Of a stretch of 64,000 nucleotides of DNA, positions 26,231 to 36,105 are shown in pieces; the first letter of the stretch is position 1; every line of letters starts with the position of its first letter. The position numbers and the translations under genes are program-made. This DNA comes from an uncultured bacterium (GTDB taxonomy: Bacteria > Bacillota > Clostridia > Lachnospirales > Lachnospiraceae), in NCBI GenBank assembly GCA_947243845.1, contig CAMXIF010000017.1:1-64000 (forward strand). The letters run 5' to 3'. The notes beneath the pieces were generated by a model. The model ran no database searches. It was not told the DNA's origin and saw only the letters and a program-made list of their open reading frames with translations.

Positions 26231-26929
26231 CTATTTGCCCTGCCCATAATAAGCATTAGCGCCATGTTTGCGGTAATAATGCTTATCCTGCAGTTCCTGC
26301 GGTGCAGGCTGTATCCTTACATTGATGGTCTCTGCGCGATACGCCATCTTAGCCACTTCTTCCAATACCACTGCGTTGTGCACTGCCTCGTGGGCATCTT
26401 TTCCCCATGAGAAAGGACCATGATTCTTGCACAGTACTGCCGGTACTGCCACAGGATCTTTCTCCATTCTCTTGAACTCGCTGACAATCAAAAGACCTGT
26501 GTTCTTCTCGTAGGCGTCCGCAATCTCCTCCTCGTTCAGGCAGCGCAGACAGGGAATCTCCCCATAGAAATAGTCTGCGTGGGTAGTGCCGTAACAGGGA
26601 ATACTTCTGCCGGCCTGTGCCCAGCTTGTGGCATAGGAAGAATGGGTATGTACCACACCGCCAATCTCCGAATATGCCTTATAAAGTTCCACATGGGTAG
26701 CCGTATCGGAAGAGGGATTGTATTTCCCTTCCACCTTATTGCCGTTTAAATCCATAAGTACCATATCATCGGGTGTCAGCTTATCATAGTCAACACCGCT
26801 GGGCTTAATGGCGAAGATCCCGCTCTCACGGTCAATCTCACTCACATTACCCCAGGTAAAAGTAACCAGTTCATATTTGGGGAGAAGCATATTTGCCTCA
26901 TAGACCCGTTTCTTTAACTCTTCTAACAT
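26231..26929 (-). CDS. araD: L-ribulose-5-phosphate 4-epimerase
   Basis: Converts L-ribulose-5-phosphate to D-xylulose-5-phosphate; zinc enzyme of the class II aldolase family, 232 aa. Motifs: TWGNVSEID, IKPSGVDYDKL, phosphate site PSSDTATHVELY, zinc ligands in VVHTHSSYAT with a third His in LCKNHGPFSWG. The C-terminus KHYYRKHGANAYYGQ is the AraD hallmark. GGAGG lies 5 bases before the ATG at 26929, so a second ATG four codons earlier is probably not used. Third gene of the pentose operon. Confidence 0.96.
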   Translation of the reverse strand: MLEELKKRVYEANMLLPKYELVTFTWGNVSEIDRESGIFAIKPSGVDYDKLTPDDMVLMDLNGNKVEGKYNPSSDTATHVELYKAYSEIGGVVHTHSSYATSWAQAGRSIPCYGTTHADYFYGEIPCLRCLNEEEIADAYEKNTGLLIVSEFKRMEKDPVAVPAVLCKNHGPFSWGKDAHEAVHNAVVLEEVAKMAYRAETINVRIQPAPQELQDKHYYRKHGANAYYGQGK

Positions 26930-26956
26930 TGTTTCCTCCATTCTAAAGTTTGCCCG

Positions 26957-26986
26957 GGAGAATACCCGTATTTTAGGGTATTCTCC
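26957..26986 (-). terminator. Intercistronic hairpin between araB and araD
   Basis: A perfect 11-bp stem, GGAGAATACCC with GGGTATTCTCC, and an 8-nt loop. No T-run follows, so it is more likely an mRNA-processing or stabilising hairpin than a terminator. The short palindrome AAGTGAAATTTTCACTT lies next to it. Confidence 0.6.
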
Positions 26987-27006
26987 TAAGTGAAATTTTC
27001 ACTTTA

Positions 27007-28599
27007 TTATTTCAGATTCTCCACTGCCGCTCTCTCAATGGCAAGTCCTGCACTGTAGCGTTTCATGAACTCATTAAAGCCCTTCACATCTTTCTCTACA
27101 GGTTCCAGCTTCTCGCCCTTCTGGCCTGCAAATACTTTGCTCTCAAGGAAAGCTGCCAGACTCTCGTCTGCGCCCTTATTGATCATATAGGAAGCAAGCA
27201 GGGCAATACCCCAAGCGCCGCCTTCGCCGGCTGTCTCCATAACGCTTACCGGTGCATCAATAGCTGCTGCAAGGATGCTCTGGCCCACGCCCTTAGTCTT
27301 GAACAGGCCGCCGTGCCCCAGAATCTCATCCACGCGAACGCCCTCTTCCTTTAACAGGATATCCAGCCCTGTCTTCAGTGCGCCCAGGGATGTAAAGAGG
27401 TGAGTCCTCATAAAGTTAGCCAGGTTAAATTTCGCGTCAGGTGTACGCACGAACAGCGGACGGCCCTCATTGAAGCCTGTCACATGTTCGCCGGAGAAAT
27501 AATTATACGCCAGCAGACCGCCGCAGTCGTCATCACCTTCCAGCGCCTTGCGGTAAAGGTTGCCGTACAATTCGTTCATATCCACTTTCATACCCATCAC
27601 TTCTGAGTACTCTTTGAACAGGTTCACCCAAGCATTTAAGTCAGAAGTACAGTTATTGCAGTGTACCATAGCTACGAGGCTGCCATCCGGTGTGGTCACC
27701 AGATCGATCTCATCGTACACTTTGGAGAGTTCTTTCTCCATAACGATCATACCGAATACGCTGGTACCTGCGGATACATTACCGGTACGCTGTGCCACGC
27801 TGTTAGTTGCCGCCATACCTGTGCCTGCATCGCCTTCAGGCGGGCAGAAAGGCACACCTGCCTGCAGTGTCCCAGTGGGATCTAAGAGCTTCGCGCCCTC
27901 CTCTGTCAGAGTTCCTGCCTGTTCTCCTGCAGTATATACTTTCGGCAGTACATCTTTTAACTTCCAGGCATAGTTCTTATCTGCCACGGTCTCATCAAAC
28001 TGCTGGATCATCTTCTCATTAAACTGCCCTGTGGCAATATCGATCGGGAACATACCGGAAGCCTCACCCACGCCCACGATCTTCTCGCCTGTCAGTCTCC
28101 AGTGGATATAACCTGCCAGCGTGATCACAAATTTCAAATCCGCCACATGCTCTTCCCCGTTCAAAACCGCCTGATACAGATGCGCGATCGTCCATCTCTG
28201 GGGAATATGATAGTTAAAGAGCGCTGTCAGCTTATTGGACGCCTCTTCTGTGATGGTGTTTCTCCAGGTACGGAAAGGCACCATCAGTTCATCTTTCTCG
28301 TTAAAAGCCATATAACCATGCATCATCGCGCTGAAACCGATAGCGCCGATCTTAGTCAGCTTCTCACCGTACTGCGCCTGCACGTCTTCCGCAAGTTTCT
28401 TGTAGCAGTCCTGCAGACCATTCCAGATATCATCCAAACTGTAAGTCCAGATACCGTTTTCCAGTCTGTTCTCCCAATCATGTGCACCGGACGCAATCGG
28501 CTTGTTATTCTCGTCCACCAGTACTGCCTTGATGCGGGTAGAGCCAAACTCAATTCCCAATACTGACTTCCCGCTTGCAATCATTTCTTTTGCTCCCAT
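27007..28599 (-). CDS. araB: FGGY-family carbohydrate kinase, probable L-ribulokinase
   Basis: Probably phosphorylates L-ribulose; 530 aa. FGGY fold: ATP/sugar motif [15 protein letters not shown] near the start, [33 protein letters not shown] and [10 protein letters not shown] in the middle, [19 protein letters not shown] and [12 protein letters not shown] in the second half. The sequence is not the classical E. coli-type AraB; the role rests on its place between araA and araD. A xylulokinase-like specificity cannot be excluded. AGGAGG precedes the ATG. Confidence 0.88.
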   Translation of the reverse strand: MGAKEMIASGKSVLGIEFGSTRIKAVLVDENNKPIASGAHDWENRLENGIWTYSLDDIWNGLQDCYKKLAEDVQAQYGEKLTKIGAIGFSAMMHGYMAFNEKDELMVPFRTWRNTITEEASNKLTALFNYHIPQRWTIAHLYQAVLNGEEHVADLKFVITLAGYIHWRLTGEKIVGVGEASGMFPIDIATGQFNEKMIQQFDETVADKNYAWKLKDVLPKVYTAGEQAGTLTEEGAKLLDPTGTLQAGVPFCPPEGDAGTGMAATNSVAQRTGNVSAGTSVFGMIVMEKELSKVYDEIDLVTTPDGSLVAMVHCNNCTSDLNAWVNLFKEYSEVMGMKVDMNELYGNLYRKALEGDDDCGGLLAYNYFSGEHVTGFNEGRPLFVRTPDAKFNLANFMRTHLFTSLGALKTGLDILLKEEGVRVDEILGHGGLFKTKGVGQSILAAAIDAPVSVMETAGEGGAWGIALLASYMINKGADESLAAFLESKVFAGQKGEKLEPVEKDVKGFNEFMKRYSAGLAIERAAVENLK

Positions 28600-28679
28600 C
28601 TTATACCTCCTGTTGATTTACTATGCCTTGCATTCATCATCAGGACTGCAGTCTTCCCGCAGCCCTGTTCATAACCCTT

Positions 28680-30173
28680 TTAAAACGCCGCCTCATTCCA
28701 TCTCAATTCGTTCTTAAAGTTCCGGATTGTGGTATCCTTGTCGATCACAACACTCTCAATACCCATCGCCGCTGCCCAGTCTACCATCTGGTCTACAGTC
28801 AGATCATAGGAGAATGCCGTGTGGTGTGCTCCGCCAGCCAGAATCCATGCGGTAGCGCCAATCTCCATATTAGGCTGCGGTGTCCAGAATGCTGTACCCA
28901 CAGGCAGTTTCGGCATAGGCTTCTCCACCTTCTTGCAGTCCACCGCATTGATCAGCAGCCTGAAACGTGTGCCCAAATCTACCAGAGAACATGCCACTGC
29001 AGGACCTGTCTTGGAAGTAAATACCAGACGGGCGGGGTCTTCTCTGTTACCCATGGACAGCGGGCAGACCTTAATGCCAATCTCACCCTCAGCCACAGAA
29101 GGACATACTTCCAGCATATGCGCCTGCAAAATACCCTCTTTGCCCGGCACCAGGTTGTAGGTGTAATCTTCCATCATGGAGGTACCCTTTGCATCCTTGA
29201 TATCCGCCGTCATCAGCTTCATCATGCGAACCATGGCTGCTACTTTCCAGTCGCCCTCTGCACCGAAACCGTAGCCTTTCTCCATCAGTCTCTGGATAGA
29301 AAGTCCCGGAAGCTGCTTTAAGCCGCCCAGCATACCGAAATGTGTAACAATCGCATGATAATCATTGTCCACCAGGAATTTCTCGATACCAATCTCCTGC
29401 TGTGCCTGCACTGCTACATGTCTCCTGAACTCATCCAGGTCTCTGCCTTCATCAATAATCTTATATTTGCTGTAGTACTCGTCTACCAGAGCATTCACCT
29501 CGCCCTGGGGCACTGCATCCACATATTCTACCAGGTCATTGACACAGTAGTGGTCAATCTCCCAGCCGAACTTAATCTGTGCTTCTACCTTATCGCCCTC
29601 TGTCACGGCTACGTTGTTCATGTTGTCACCCACGCGGCATACACGGATATGGGAGGACTCGATCACGCCGAGCGCTGTGCGCATCCAGCTTCCCAGCTGT
29701 TTCTGCACACTCTCATTTGCCCAGTGACCCACGATAATCTTACGCTCGATGCCCATGCGGCTCACGATATGACCATACTCTCTGTCTCCGTGTGCGGACT
29801 GGTTCTCATTCATGAAATCCATATCGATGGTATCATAAGGAAGTTCCTCATTGAACTGTGTATGCAGATGGCATAAAGGTTTTCTGAATTCCTTCAGACC
29901 CAGAATCCACATTTTAGCAGGTGAAAATGTGTGCATCCACGTGATCACACCTGCACAGTCAGGATCGTTGTTCGCGTCATTGAATGTCTGGCGGATGGAA
30001 GCCTGACTGATGAGCGTAGGCTTTAATACCACTTCAAAAGGCAGATTGCCGGAAGCGTTTAAGCCCTCCACAATCTTAGCGGAATGATCCGCAACCTTCT
30101 TCAGACATTCATCTCCGTACAAGTCCTGGGAACCTGTACAAAACCAAAATTTGTAACTCTTCACTGCTTTCAT
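28680..30173 (-). CDS. araA: L-arabinose isomerase
   Basis: Isomerises L-arabinose to L-ribulose, 497 aa, the usual length. Motifs: FWFCTGSQDLYG, TWMHTFSPAKMWI, HLHTQFNEELPY, MDFMNENQSAHGDREYG and VGHWAN are family signatures. Metal-site Glu and His lie in GFGAEGDWK, MEDYTYN, LEVCPS and GGAHHTAFS. First gene of the operon araA-araB-araD-transketolase-rpe. TATGGAGG precedes the ATG. Confidence 0.97.
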   Translation of the reverse strand: MKAVKSYKFWFCTGSQDLYGDECLKKVADHSAKIVEGLNASGNLPFEVVLKPTLISQASIRQTFNDANNDPDCAGVITWMHTFSPAKMWILGLKEFRKPLCHLHTQFNEELPYDTIDMDFMNENQSAHGDREYGHIVSRMGIERKIIVGHWANESVQKQLGSWMRTALGVIESSHIRVCRVGDNMNNVAVTEGDKVEAQIKFGWEIDHYCVNDLVEYVDAVPQGEVNALVDEYYSKYKIIDEGRDLDEFRRHVAVQAQQEIGIEKFLVDNDYHAIVTHFGMLGGLKQLPGLSIQRLMEKGYGFGAEGDWKVAAMVRMMKLMTADIKDAKGTSMMEDYTYNLVPGKEGILQAHMLEVCPSVAEGEIGIKVCPLSMGNREDPARLVFTSKTGPAVACSLVDLGTRFRLLINAVDCKKVEKPMPKLPVGTAFWTPQPNMEIGATAWILAGGAHHTAFSYDLTVDQMVDWAAAMGIESVVIDKDTTIRNFKNELRWNEAAF

Positions 30174-30239
30174 ACTATACCTCCATATATTATTTTTTTG
30201 TTAAATTACCTCTCTTCATAAGCCCAATTCTTATTATAA

Positions 30240-30269
30240 ATTTTATCACTTAGCATGACACTTTCGCAA
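30240..30269 (-). promoter_or_regulatory. Promoter of the ara/pentose operon
   Basis: TTGCGA (30264-30269), an 18-bp spacer and TAAAAT (30240-30245) on the minus strand. No clear AraR-type palindrome is seen beside it. Confidence 0.6.
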
Positions 30270-30309
30270 GGAATTATTATACTTTTAATTAAAATACTTT
30301 ATATAATCC

Positions 30310-30337
30310 AAAAAGGGGCCGCCATTAAGGCTGCCCC
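30310..30337 (-). terminator. Terminator of the chemoreceptor gene
   Basis: GGGGCAGCC pairs with GGCGGCCCC (30315-30337, one mismatch) and is followed by TTTTTGG on the minus strand. Confidence 0.88.
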
Positions 30338-30369
30338 TACACTAATCCTATACGCCAAAACGCCATTTC

Positions 30370-32088
30370 CTATCCCTGAAAACATGCCGTCTGTTCGGAC
30401 AAATGGCTGATCACGTTGGATACCTGATCCAGTGCGCCTATAATGTTCTGCATATTATCGACCAGCGCCGTTGTATTGCCCACTACGCCAGTTACGCCCT
30501 GTGCGCTCTCCTGGACATTGTTGGTAATATTTTCATTAGACTGTGCCACATCCCGCATCATTCTGCCGATGTTCTCCATGGATTCCCGAATATCACCCAT
30601 CATCTGATCCACTGTAATGGAGTCATTCAGATACTGTTCCCCGGTCTGCTCCAAGATCTCATAATCGGGCAGAATCCTTCCGTTGATGAAATTGACCAGA
30701 TTATTCGTATTATCCGCCAATGTCATGACCGCATCCACAACGCCCTTGGAAATCTGCTGAATATTATTGGCCGTTTCTTTGGAACTGTCTGCAAGTACCC
30801 GGATTTCATCTGCAACCACCGCAAAACCCTTGCCCGCTTCGCCCGCTCTTGCAGCCTCAATAGAAGCATTGAGCGCAAGTAAATTGGTCTTGGCAGCGAT
30901 ATTTAGAATATCGCCTGTCAGATTAGCAATGTTCTCTATCTGATGGCTGTCCTCAATGGATGCCTGCAGGGTTACATCGAACTCCTGAATCATATCGTTT
31001 GCAGTCTTCCTGCTGGTCTGGGCAAGTTTTCTGAGTTCCTCCGCCCGGCTCCTGATCTCTTCCGCAAATTTCGTTCCGCTCACAGCCTTATCAACCATCT
31101 CTTCCACAGATGCTTCTGCCTGTCTGGTATTTTCATTCACATATATGGCTGTAGCAGACACTTCCTGTATGCTGGCTGCAAGCTGCTGCATGGTAGCAGA
31201 GGTTTCGCTGGCGCTGTTATTGGTCTCCTCCACCACTTCATTGACACTCTTTTGCTGCACATTAATCTCCTCACTGCAGGAGATTACGCCGCCGATCATT
31301 TCCTGTAAAATATCTAAAAATTCATTGACACCCTTGGCGAGAGTAGAAATCTCATCCTTAGTCTGCACTGGTACCCTGTCTGTCAGACTGCCCTTACCGT
31401 TATGTATATCTTCGATCATGCCGTTAATCACAAACGCAATCTTCTTAATCGGCACCACAATCACGCGGATTGCTATGATCGTTACCAGAATTGCCGCCAC
31501 TACCAACAATACAATGACCACAATGATCACCATATAAGACTCCTCCGCCTTCTGCCGAAGTAAAGCCTTACTGGTTTCCAATTCCTCTGCAGAAAAATCC
31601 AACAGCGTATTCATGTTAGTATCAATGGTATTATTGAGCATTCCCAGATTATTGGAGACAAGCGAATTTGCCTTATCCTTGTCACCTGACCTGCTGGTCG
31701 CTATCACAGAGTCCACATTTTTGTCAAAATCACGCAGTCTGCTCTCCAAAACAATATAAATCTCTTCCACCTCAGGGGAAGTAATACCTGCCTTATATAA
31801 CTCCATGGACTGCCACATTGCTTCCCGCGATTCCATGATTGCGTCCGCTTTCTTATCCATGACCCTTATAAGTTTTCCATTGATATGAGCGTACACATTC
31901 ATATACATATCCTGATAACACTCATAAATCCCGTGGATCAGATTAATCTTCTCCACCTCATTGTTCATGACCTGTTGGCTGCTGGCTGTGATTGCCGTCA
32001 GGCTGTTCGCTAGGATTCCCAGAGACACAATGCCAATCAGTGCAAGCACCATGATGGCTGCTGCAAACTTTACCCCAATTTTCCTCAT
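30370..32088 (-). CDS. Methyl-accepting chemotaxis protein
   Basis: Membrane chemoreceptor, 572 aa. One helix at about 10-30, an outside four-helix-bundle-like sensor (31-185), a second helix (about 187-210), then HAMP and the signalling coiled coil. The hairpin tip contains [23 protein letters not shown], the contact for CheA/CheW. It forms its own unit between a pentose importer operon and the ara operon, which suggests a role in taxis to these sugars, perhaps through the sugar-binding protein. That link is inference from position. Confidence 0.93.
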   Translation of the reverse strand: MRKIGVKFAAAIMVLALIGIVSLGILANSLTAITASSQQVMNNEVEKINLIHGIYECYQDMYMNVYAHINGKLIRVMDKKADAIMESREAMWQSMELYKAGITSPEVEEIYIVLESRLRDFDKNVDSVIATSRSGDKDKANSLVSNNLGMLNNTIDTNMNTLLDFSAEELETSKALLRQKAEESYMVIIVVIVLLVVAAILVTIIAIRVIVVPIKKIAFVINGMIEDIHNGKGSLTDRVPVQTKDEISTLAKGVNEFLDILQEMIGGVISCSEEINVQQKSVNEVVEETNNSASETSATMQQLAASIQEVSATAIYVNENTRQAEASVEEMVDKAVSGTKFAEEIRSRAEELRKLAQTSRKTANDMIQEFDVTLQASIEDSHQIENIANLTGDILNIAAKTNLLALNASIEAARAGEAGKGFAVVADEIRVLADSSKETANNIQQISKGVVDAVMTLADNTNNLVNFINGRILPDYEILEQTGEQYLNDSITVDQMMGDIRESMENIGRMMRDVAQSNENITNNVQESAQGVTGVVGNTTALVDNMQNIIGALDQVSNVISHLSEQTACFQG

Positions 32089-32218
32089 TTAAAGCCCTTC
32101 CTTTCTCCTCCTGATGTATCCCGAAACCCCCTAAGTGTTTCCATCATATCACATTTTCAGATATAAGGATAGACCTGCCTCGTTAAATTTTGCAACGACC
32201 ATTATGGTTTATTTCTTA

Positions 32219-32260
32219 TTATAAAACTGCCGGCCGGCAATGATATCACCGATCCGGCAG
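32219..32260 (-). terminator. Terminator of the YtfQRT-like operon
   Basis: On the minus strand CTGCCGG pairs with CCGGCAG around a 20-nt loop, followed by TTTTAT. Confidence 0.65.
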
Positions 32261-32281
32261 CTTATATTTATGTATTATATA

Positions 32282-33352
32282 TTACTTGTTCTCTGCCATT
32301 CTCTTCTTTCTCGCAGACATAACCACACTCTGGATCACCAGGAACAGGCAAAGCATAACCGCTCTGGTAATACCCGTCCACCATGCCTCGTCAAGACCGG
32401 CAGAAGATACGATGTTCTGAATCGTACTCAAGGATAACACACCGAAGAAAGTACCAACGATGTTACCTACACCACCCGTCAGCATCGTACCACCGATAAT
32501 GGAGGATGCGATCGCATCCATCTCGGCACCGGACGCATGGGATGCGGAGCCGGAACCCACATGCAGGAAATAGACAAAACCACCAATTCCTGCCAGAAGG
32601 CCGCAGATTACATGGGAGATGAACTTCGTTCTCTTCACGTTGATACCAAGCATCAGGGCACTCTGCATATTACCGCCCACCGCATAGAAGGAACGGCCGA
32701 GTTTCGTCCATCTGAGCAGACAGAACATAACAACCACTACAAGGATGGCAATGACCACGCCGATTTCTATGTATGCATCGATATACACACCCTTCTTATT
32801 CACGGAACCCATACCAGGCATAATGATACGAGTCATCTTCAATGCTTTAAATGCCTCGTTCTCTACGTTAAAGGGCTTGGTATTTACAATCGTGGTCATA
32901 CCTCTTGCAAAGAACATACCTGCCAGCGTCACGATGAAGGGCTGGATATCCAGATATGCCACCAGGAAGCCCTGGAAAAGACCAAACGCCAAACCGATTG
33001 CCAATGCAATCAATACGGATACAAAGACATTACCGCCCTTATAATCAAGATATACAGCACAGCACATACTGATCAGTGCCGTGATACCGCCAACGGAAAT
33101 ATCGATTCCGCCGGTGATCATTACAAGGCTCAGGCCGCATGCCAGAATAATCAGGGCCGCATTGTTATTTAAGATATTAAAAAATGTCTGCGGTTTTAAG
33201 AAACCGGATCCCTGAAATACAATAGCGCCGATATACATCAGGAAGAACACGATAACTGTAATGCTGAGAAGTAAGTTTGTGTCACTGGCATTCTGCAGCT
33301 TATTGGCAAACCCCTTACCTGCCGGTGCTGCTTTCTTATCTGTCTTAGCCAT
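32282..33352 (-). CDS. Monosaccharide ABC transporter permease, YjfF-like
   Basis: Permease of the CUT2 (ribose/galactofuranose) type, 356 aa, with about nine membrane helices. MITGGIDISVGGITALISMC and GIGGFVYFLHVGSGSA, ending with GVGNIVGTFFGVLSLSTIQNI, are class signatures. It is the last gene of a binding protein-ATPase-permease-permease operon ordered as in ytfQ-ytfR-ytfT-yjfF. AAGGAGG precedes the ATG; only two bases separate it from the previous stop. The substrate is probably a furanose-form pentose or hexose. Confidence 0.9.
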   Translation of the reverse strand: MAKTDKKAAPAGKGFANKLQNASDTNLLLSITVIVFFLMYIGAIVFQGSGFLKPQTFFNILNNNAALIILACGLSLVMITGGIDISVGGITALISMCCAVYLDYKGGNVFVSVLIALAIGLAFGLFQGFLVAYLDIQPFIVTLAGMFFARGMTTIVNTKPFNVENEAFKALKMTRIIMPGMGSVNKKGVYIDAYIEIGVVIAILVVVVMFCLLRWTKLGRSFYAVGGNMQSALMLGINVKRTKFISHVICGLLAGIGGFVYFLHVGSGSASHASGAEMDAIASSIIGGTMLTGGVGNIVGTFFGVLSLSTIQNIVSSAGLDEAWWTGITRAVMLCLFLVIQSVVMSARKKRMAENK

Positions 33353-33354
33353 AC

Positions 33355-34446
33355 CTATGCCACCTCCTTACTCAGTTTCAATTTCTTGGTGAAATTTGAA
33401 AAATACTCTCTCACGGTAGGTGCGCTGACTACCACCAGAATAATAACCACAATAGCTTTATAAGCCGGCAGTGCATCTGACTGTACCTGGAACTTATACA
33501 GTGTTGTTGTCAGGAACTGGATTACATACGCACCGATGATGGAAGCCGTCATATTGAACTTACCACCACTTAATGCATTACCGCCAAGGGCAACCGCCAA
33601 AATGGCATCCATCTCAATATCCTTAGCGATAACGGAATAGTTGATGGAAGAAATACGGCTTACCTTGATCAAACCTACCACTGCCACGCACAGACCCAGG
33701 ATCACAAATGCCAATACCTTGATCAGCGCCGGATTTAAACCGTTCAGTCTGGAGGAACTCTGGTTGATACCAACCGCCTGTGTATAAATCCTTAAATTAG
33801 TTACTTTCAACACAATGCCAATAATAATGACACAAGCCGCCGCAATAAATACCGGAGTCGGAATCGGTATACCCGGTATAAATTCTCCGTAATATTTAAA
33901 GCTGGGATCGCTGATAACCGGAAGTTCATTGTTGTTAATCCATGCTGCAATAGAACGTCCTGCCGTAAACAGAATCAAGGTCGCAATCATGGGCTGAATC
34001 TTAAAGTAGGCCACCAGCACGCCATTAAAGGCGCCAAACAGCATTGCTACCAAACAGCTTACAAGAAATGCTACAATAATGGGAGCCTGCAATGTTTCCG
34101 GACGGGAATTGTCGCCGCACAGTACGCGCAGAAGAACGCTGCCCGCAATGGCTACTGCTGCGCCCACACTGATATCCTGACCGCCGGAAGCCGCCGTTAC
34201 AAGCGTCATACCGATTGCCAGAATTGCCAGTTCCGAACCGCTGTCCAAAATTGTGATCAGGAAGCCGGACAAAACCGGATTGCCTGCTGCATTATAACCC
34301 AGTGTGATCTTAAAGAATCCGGGATCTGCGACCAGATTGATTACCACCAACAGTAAGAGTGCCGCCAGCGGGATAAAACACTGGTTTCTAACCACTTTCA
34401 TTAAAAAACTGGTATTATTGGCTTTCACCGTTTCACCTTTTCCCAT
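33355..34446 (-). CDS. Monosaccharide ABC transporter permease, YtfT-like
   Basis: First permease of the CUT2 importer, 363 aa. It has a longer N-terminus than YjfF and the motif LVTAASGGQDISVGAAVAIAGS, then FGAFNGVLVAYFKIQPMIATL and AILAVALGGNALSGGKFNMTAS. The start ATG overlaps the stop of the ATPase gene (TAATG), so translation is coupled. It should form a heterodimer with the next gene product. Confidence 0.9.
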   Translation of the reverse strand: MGKGETVKANNTSFLMKVVRNQCFIPLAALLLLVVINLVADPGFFKITLGYNAAGNPVLSGFLITILDSGSELAILAIGMTLVTAASGGQDISVGAAVAIAGSVLLRVLCGDNSRPETLQAPIIVAFLVSCLVAMLFGAFNGVLVAYFKIQPMIATLILFTAGRSIAAWINNNELPVISDPSFKYYGEFIPGIPIPTPVFIAAACVIIIGIVLKVTNLRIYTQAVGINQSSSRLNGLNPALIKVLAFVILGLCVAVVGLIKVSRISSINYSVIAKDIEMDAILAVALGGNALSGGKFNMTASIIGAYVIQFLTTTLYKFQVQSDALPAYKAIVVIILVVVSAPTVREYFSNFTKKLKLSKEVA

Positions 34447-35960
34447 TATTTATCACCTCCTGCGATCGTACTCATTACCGTCTTCTGGTTCAGATCCTCT
34501 CCTGTCAGTTCGCCTACCATCTTACGGTCACGCATGACCACCAGACGTGAACAGGTACGCAGCATCTCATCCAGCTCGGACGAGATGAAAGTAACGCTCA
34601 TGCCCTCCGATGCCAGCTTTAAGACAAGTTTCTGAATATCTACCTTAGTACCCACATCGATACCTCTGGTAGGCTCATCGAGAATCAGGTATTCAGGATG
34701 GGTAAAGAGCCAGCGTGCCAGGATAACTTTCTGCTGATTACCACCGGAAAGTGATTTGATCGGCGTATCCTTGGACGCGGTCTTGATATTTAACAGCTTT
34801 ATGTATTCATCTGCAACCTTATTGGCCTCCGCTTTAGAGAAAGGCTTGAAGAATCCTTTCAGAACCTGCTGTGCTAAAATGATGTTATCACGTACTGAAA
34901 GATCGCCCACGATACCGTCCATCTTACGATCCTCAGGAAGGTATGCGATACCATTCTTCATAGCATCGATCGGCTTGGAAATCTTGACGTTCTTGCCGTT
35001 AACTTTAACATGTCCGCTGGTCACACGGTCAGCGCCGAAGATAGCGCGCACACATTCGCTTCGTCCGGAACCAAGCAGACCGGTAAATCCGTTAACTTCT
35101 CCTTTATCAATATGGAAATTAAACGGTTTGATGCCCGCATCGCTTGCAAGGTTCTCAGCCTCAAACACAGGAACAACATTTTCACCTTTCTTAAATGCCT
35201 GCTGATCGCCCTTGATATCGGACAGGTCGTCTAATTCCTTACCAAGCATCTTGGATACCAGCTGAACACGAGGCAGATCCTTGATCTCATACTCGCCAAC
35301 CAGTTTACCATCTCTCATAACCGTGATCCTGTCGCACACTTCATAGACCTGATCCAGGAAATGTGTAACAAAAATAATACCAACGCCTCTGGAACGAAGG
35401 TCGCGCATCAGCTTAAACAGCTTCGCTACTTCCTGCTCATCCAAGGATGAAGTCGGCTCATCCAGAATCAATACTTTACAGTCCATATCCACCGCACGCG
35501 CAATAGCAATCATCTGCTGTACCGCAATAGAACAGCTTTCCAACTGCTGTGTCGGGTTGGCCGGAATATCCAGCGACTGTAAAATCTTCTCGGTGTCCGT
35601 ATTCATCTTTTTCCAGTTCTGCACAGTCCCTGCGGTACGACCGATAAACATGTTCTCCGCAACAGATAGATTCGGACAGAGCGTTATCTCCTGATACACG
35701 GTACTGATTCCCATCTTCTGTGCGTCCTGAGGCGAGTGGATTGTGACTGCCCCCTCGTTACCATCGAGAAAGATCTCACCTTCCTCCTTGCCATAGACAC
35801 CGGTCAAAACCTTGATCAGTGTTGATTTCCCGGCACCGTTCTCTCCCATAAGCGCATGAATTTCACCTTTACGCAACGTAAAATCCACGCCCTGCAAGGC
35901 GCGAACACCAGGGAAGATTTTGTGGATATTTCTCATTTTTAATACAATGTTGTCTTCCAC
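34446..35960 (-). CDS. Sugar ABC transporter ATPase, YtfR/MglA-like, two nucleotide-binding domains
   Basis: Energises the CUT2 importer, about 504 aa with two fused ABC domains. Domain 1 has Walker A GENGAGKST and LILDEPTSSLD. Domain 2 has the degenerate loop GLLGSGRSE, signature LSGGNQQK and LILDEPTRGIDVG, the usual asymmetry of this class. A GTG at 35972 would leave no room for its Shine-Dalgarno sequence; the GTG at 35960, about 10 nt after GGGAGGT, is preferred. A leaky terminator separates it from the binding-protein gene. Confidence 0.92.
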   Translation of the reverse strand: MEDNIVLKMRNIHKIFPGVRALQGVDFTLRKGEIHALMGENGAGKSTLIKVLTGVYGKEEGEIFLDGNEGAVTIHSPQDAQKMGISTVYQEITLCPNLSVAENMFIGRTAGTVQNWKKMNTDTEKILQSLDIPANPTQQLESCSIAVQQMIAIARAVDMDCKVLILDEPTSSLDEQEVAKLFKLMRDLRSRGVGIIFVTHFLDQVYEVCDRITVMRDGKLVGEYEIKDLPRVQLVSKMLGKELDDLSDIKGDQQAFKKGENVVPVFEAENLASDAGIKPFNFHIDKGEVNGFTGLLGSGRSECVRAIFGADRVTSGHVKVNGKNVKISKPIDAMKNGIAYLPEDRKMDGIVGDLSVRDNIILAQQVLKGFFKPFSKAEANKVADEYIKLLNIKTASKDTPIKSLSGGNQQKVILARWLFTHPEYLILDEPTRGIDVGTKVDIQKLVLKLASEGMSVTFISSELDEMLRTCSRLVVMRDRKMVGELTGEDLNQKTVMSTIAGGDK

Positions 35961-35998
35961 TCTCAGGTTCACCTCCCAATAATTATAGTTTTTCTGTG

Positions 35999-36048
35999 AA
36001 AAAAGCGCGGTGCAGGCCTATGAATATTCACATTTGCTGCGCCGCGCT
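35999..36048 (-). terminator. Leaky terminator between binding-protein and ATPase genes
   Basis: AGCGCGGCGCAGC and GCACCGCGCT form a 12-bp stem (one G-U) around a 21-nt loop, followed on the minus strand by TTTTTTC. It is a full intrinsic terminator inside an operon, which would make the binding protein far more abundant than the membrane parts. Confidence 0.82.
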
Positions 36049-36105
36049 AATTCTTCCTTAATTTTACTACTTAAATCAGTTTTTGTAAATCTTTTTTACC
36101 AGAGA

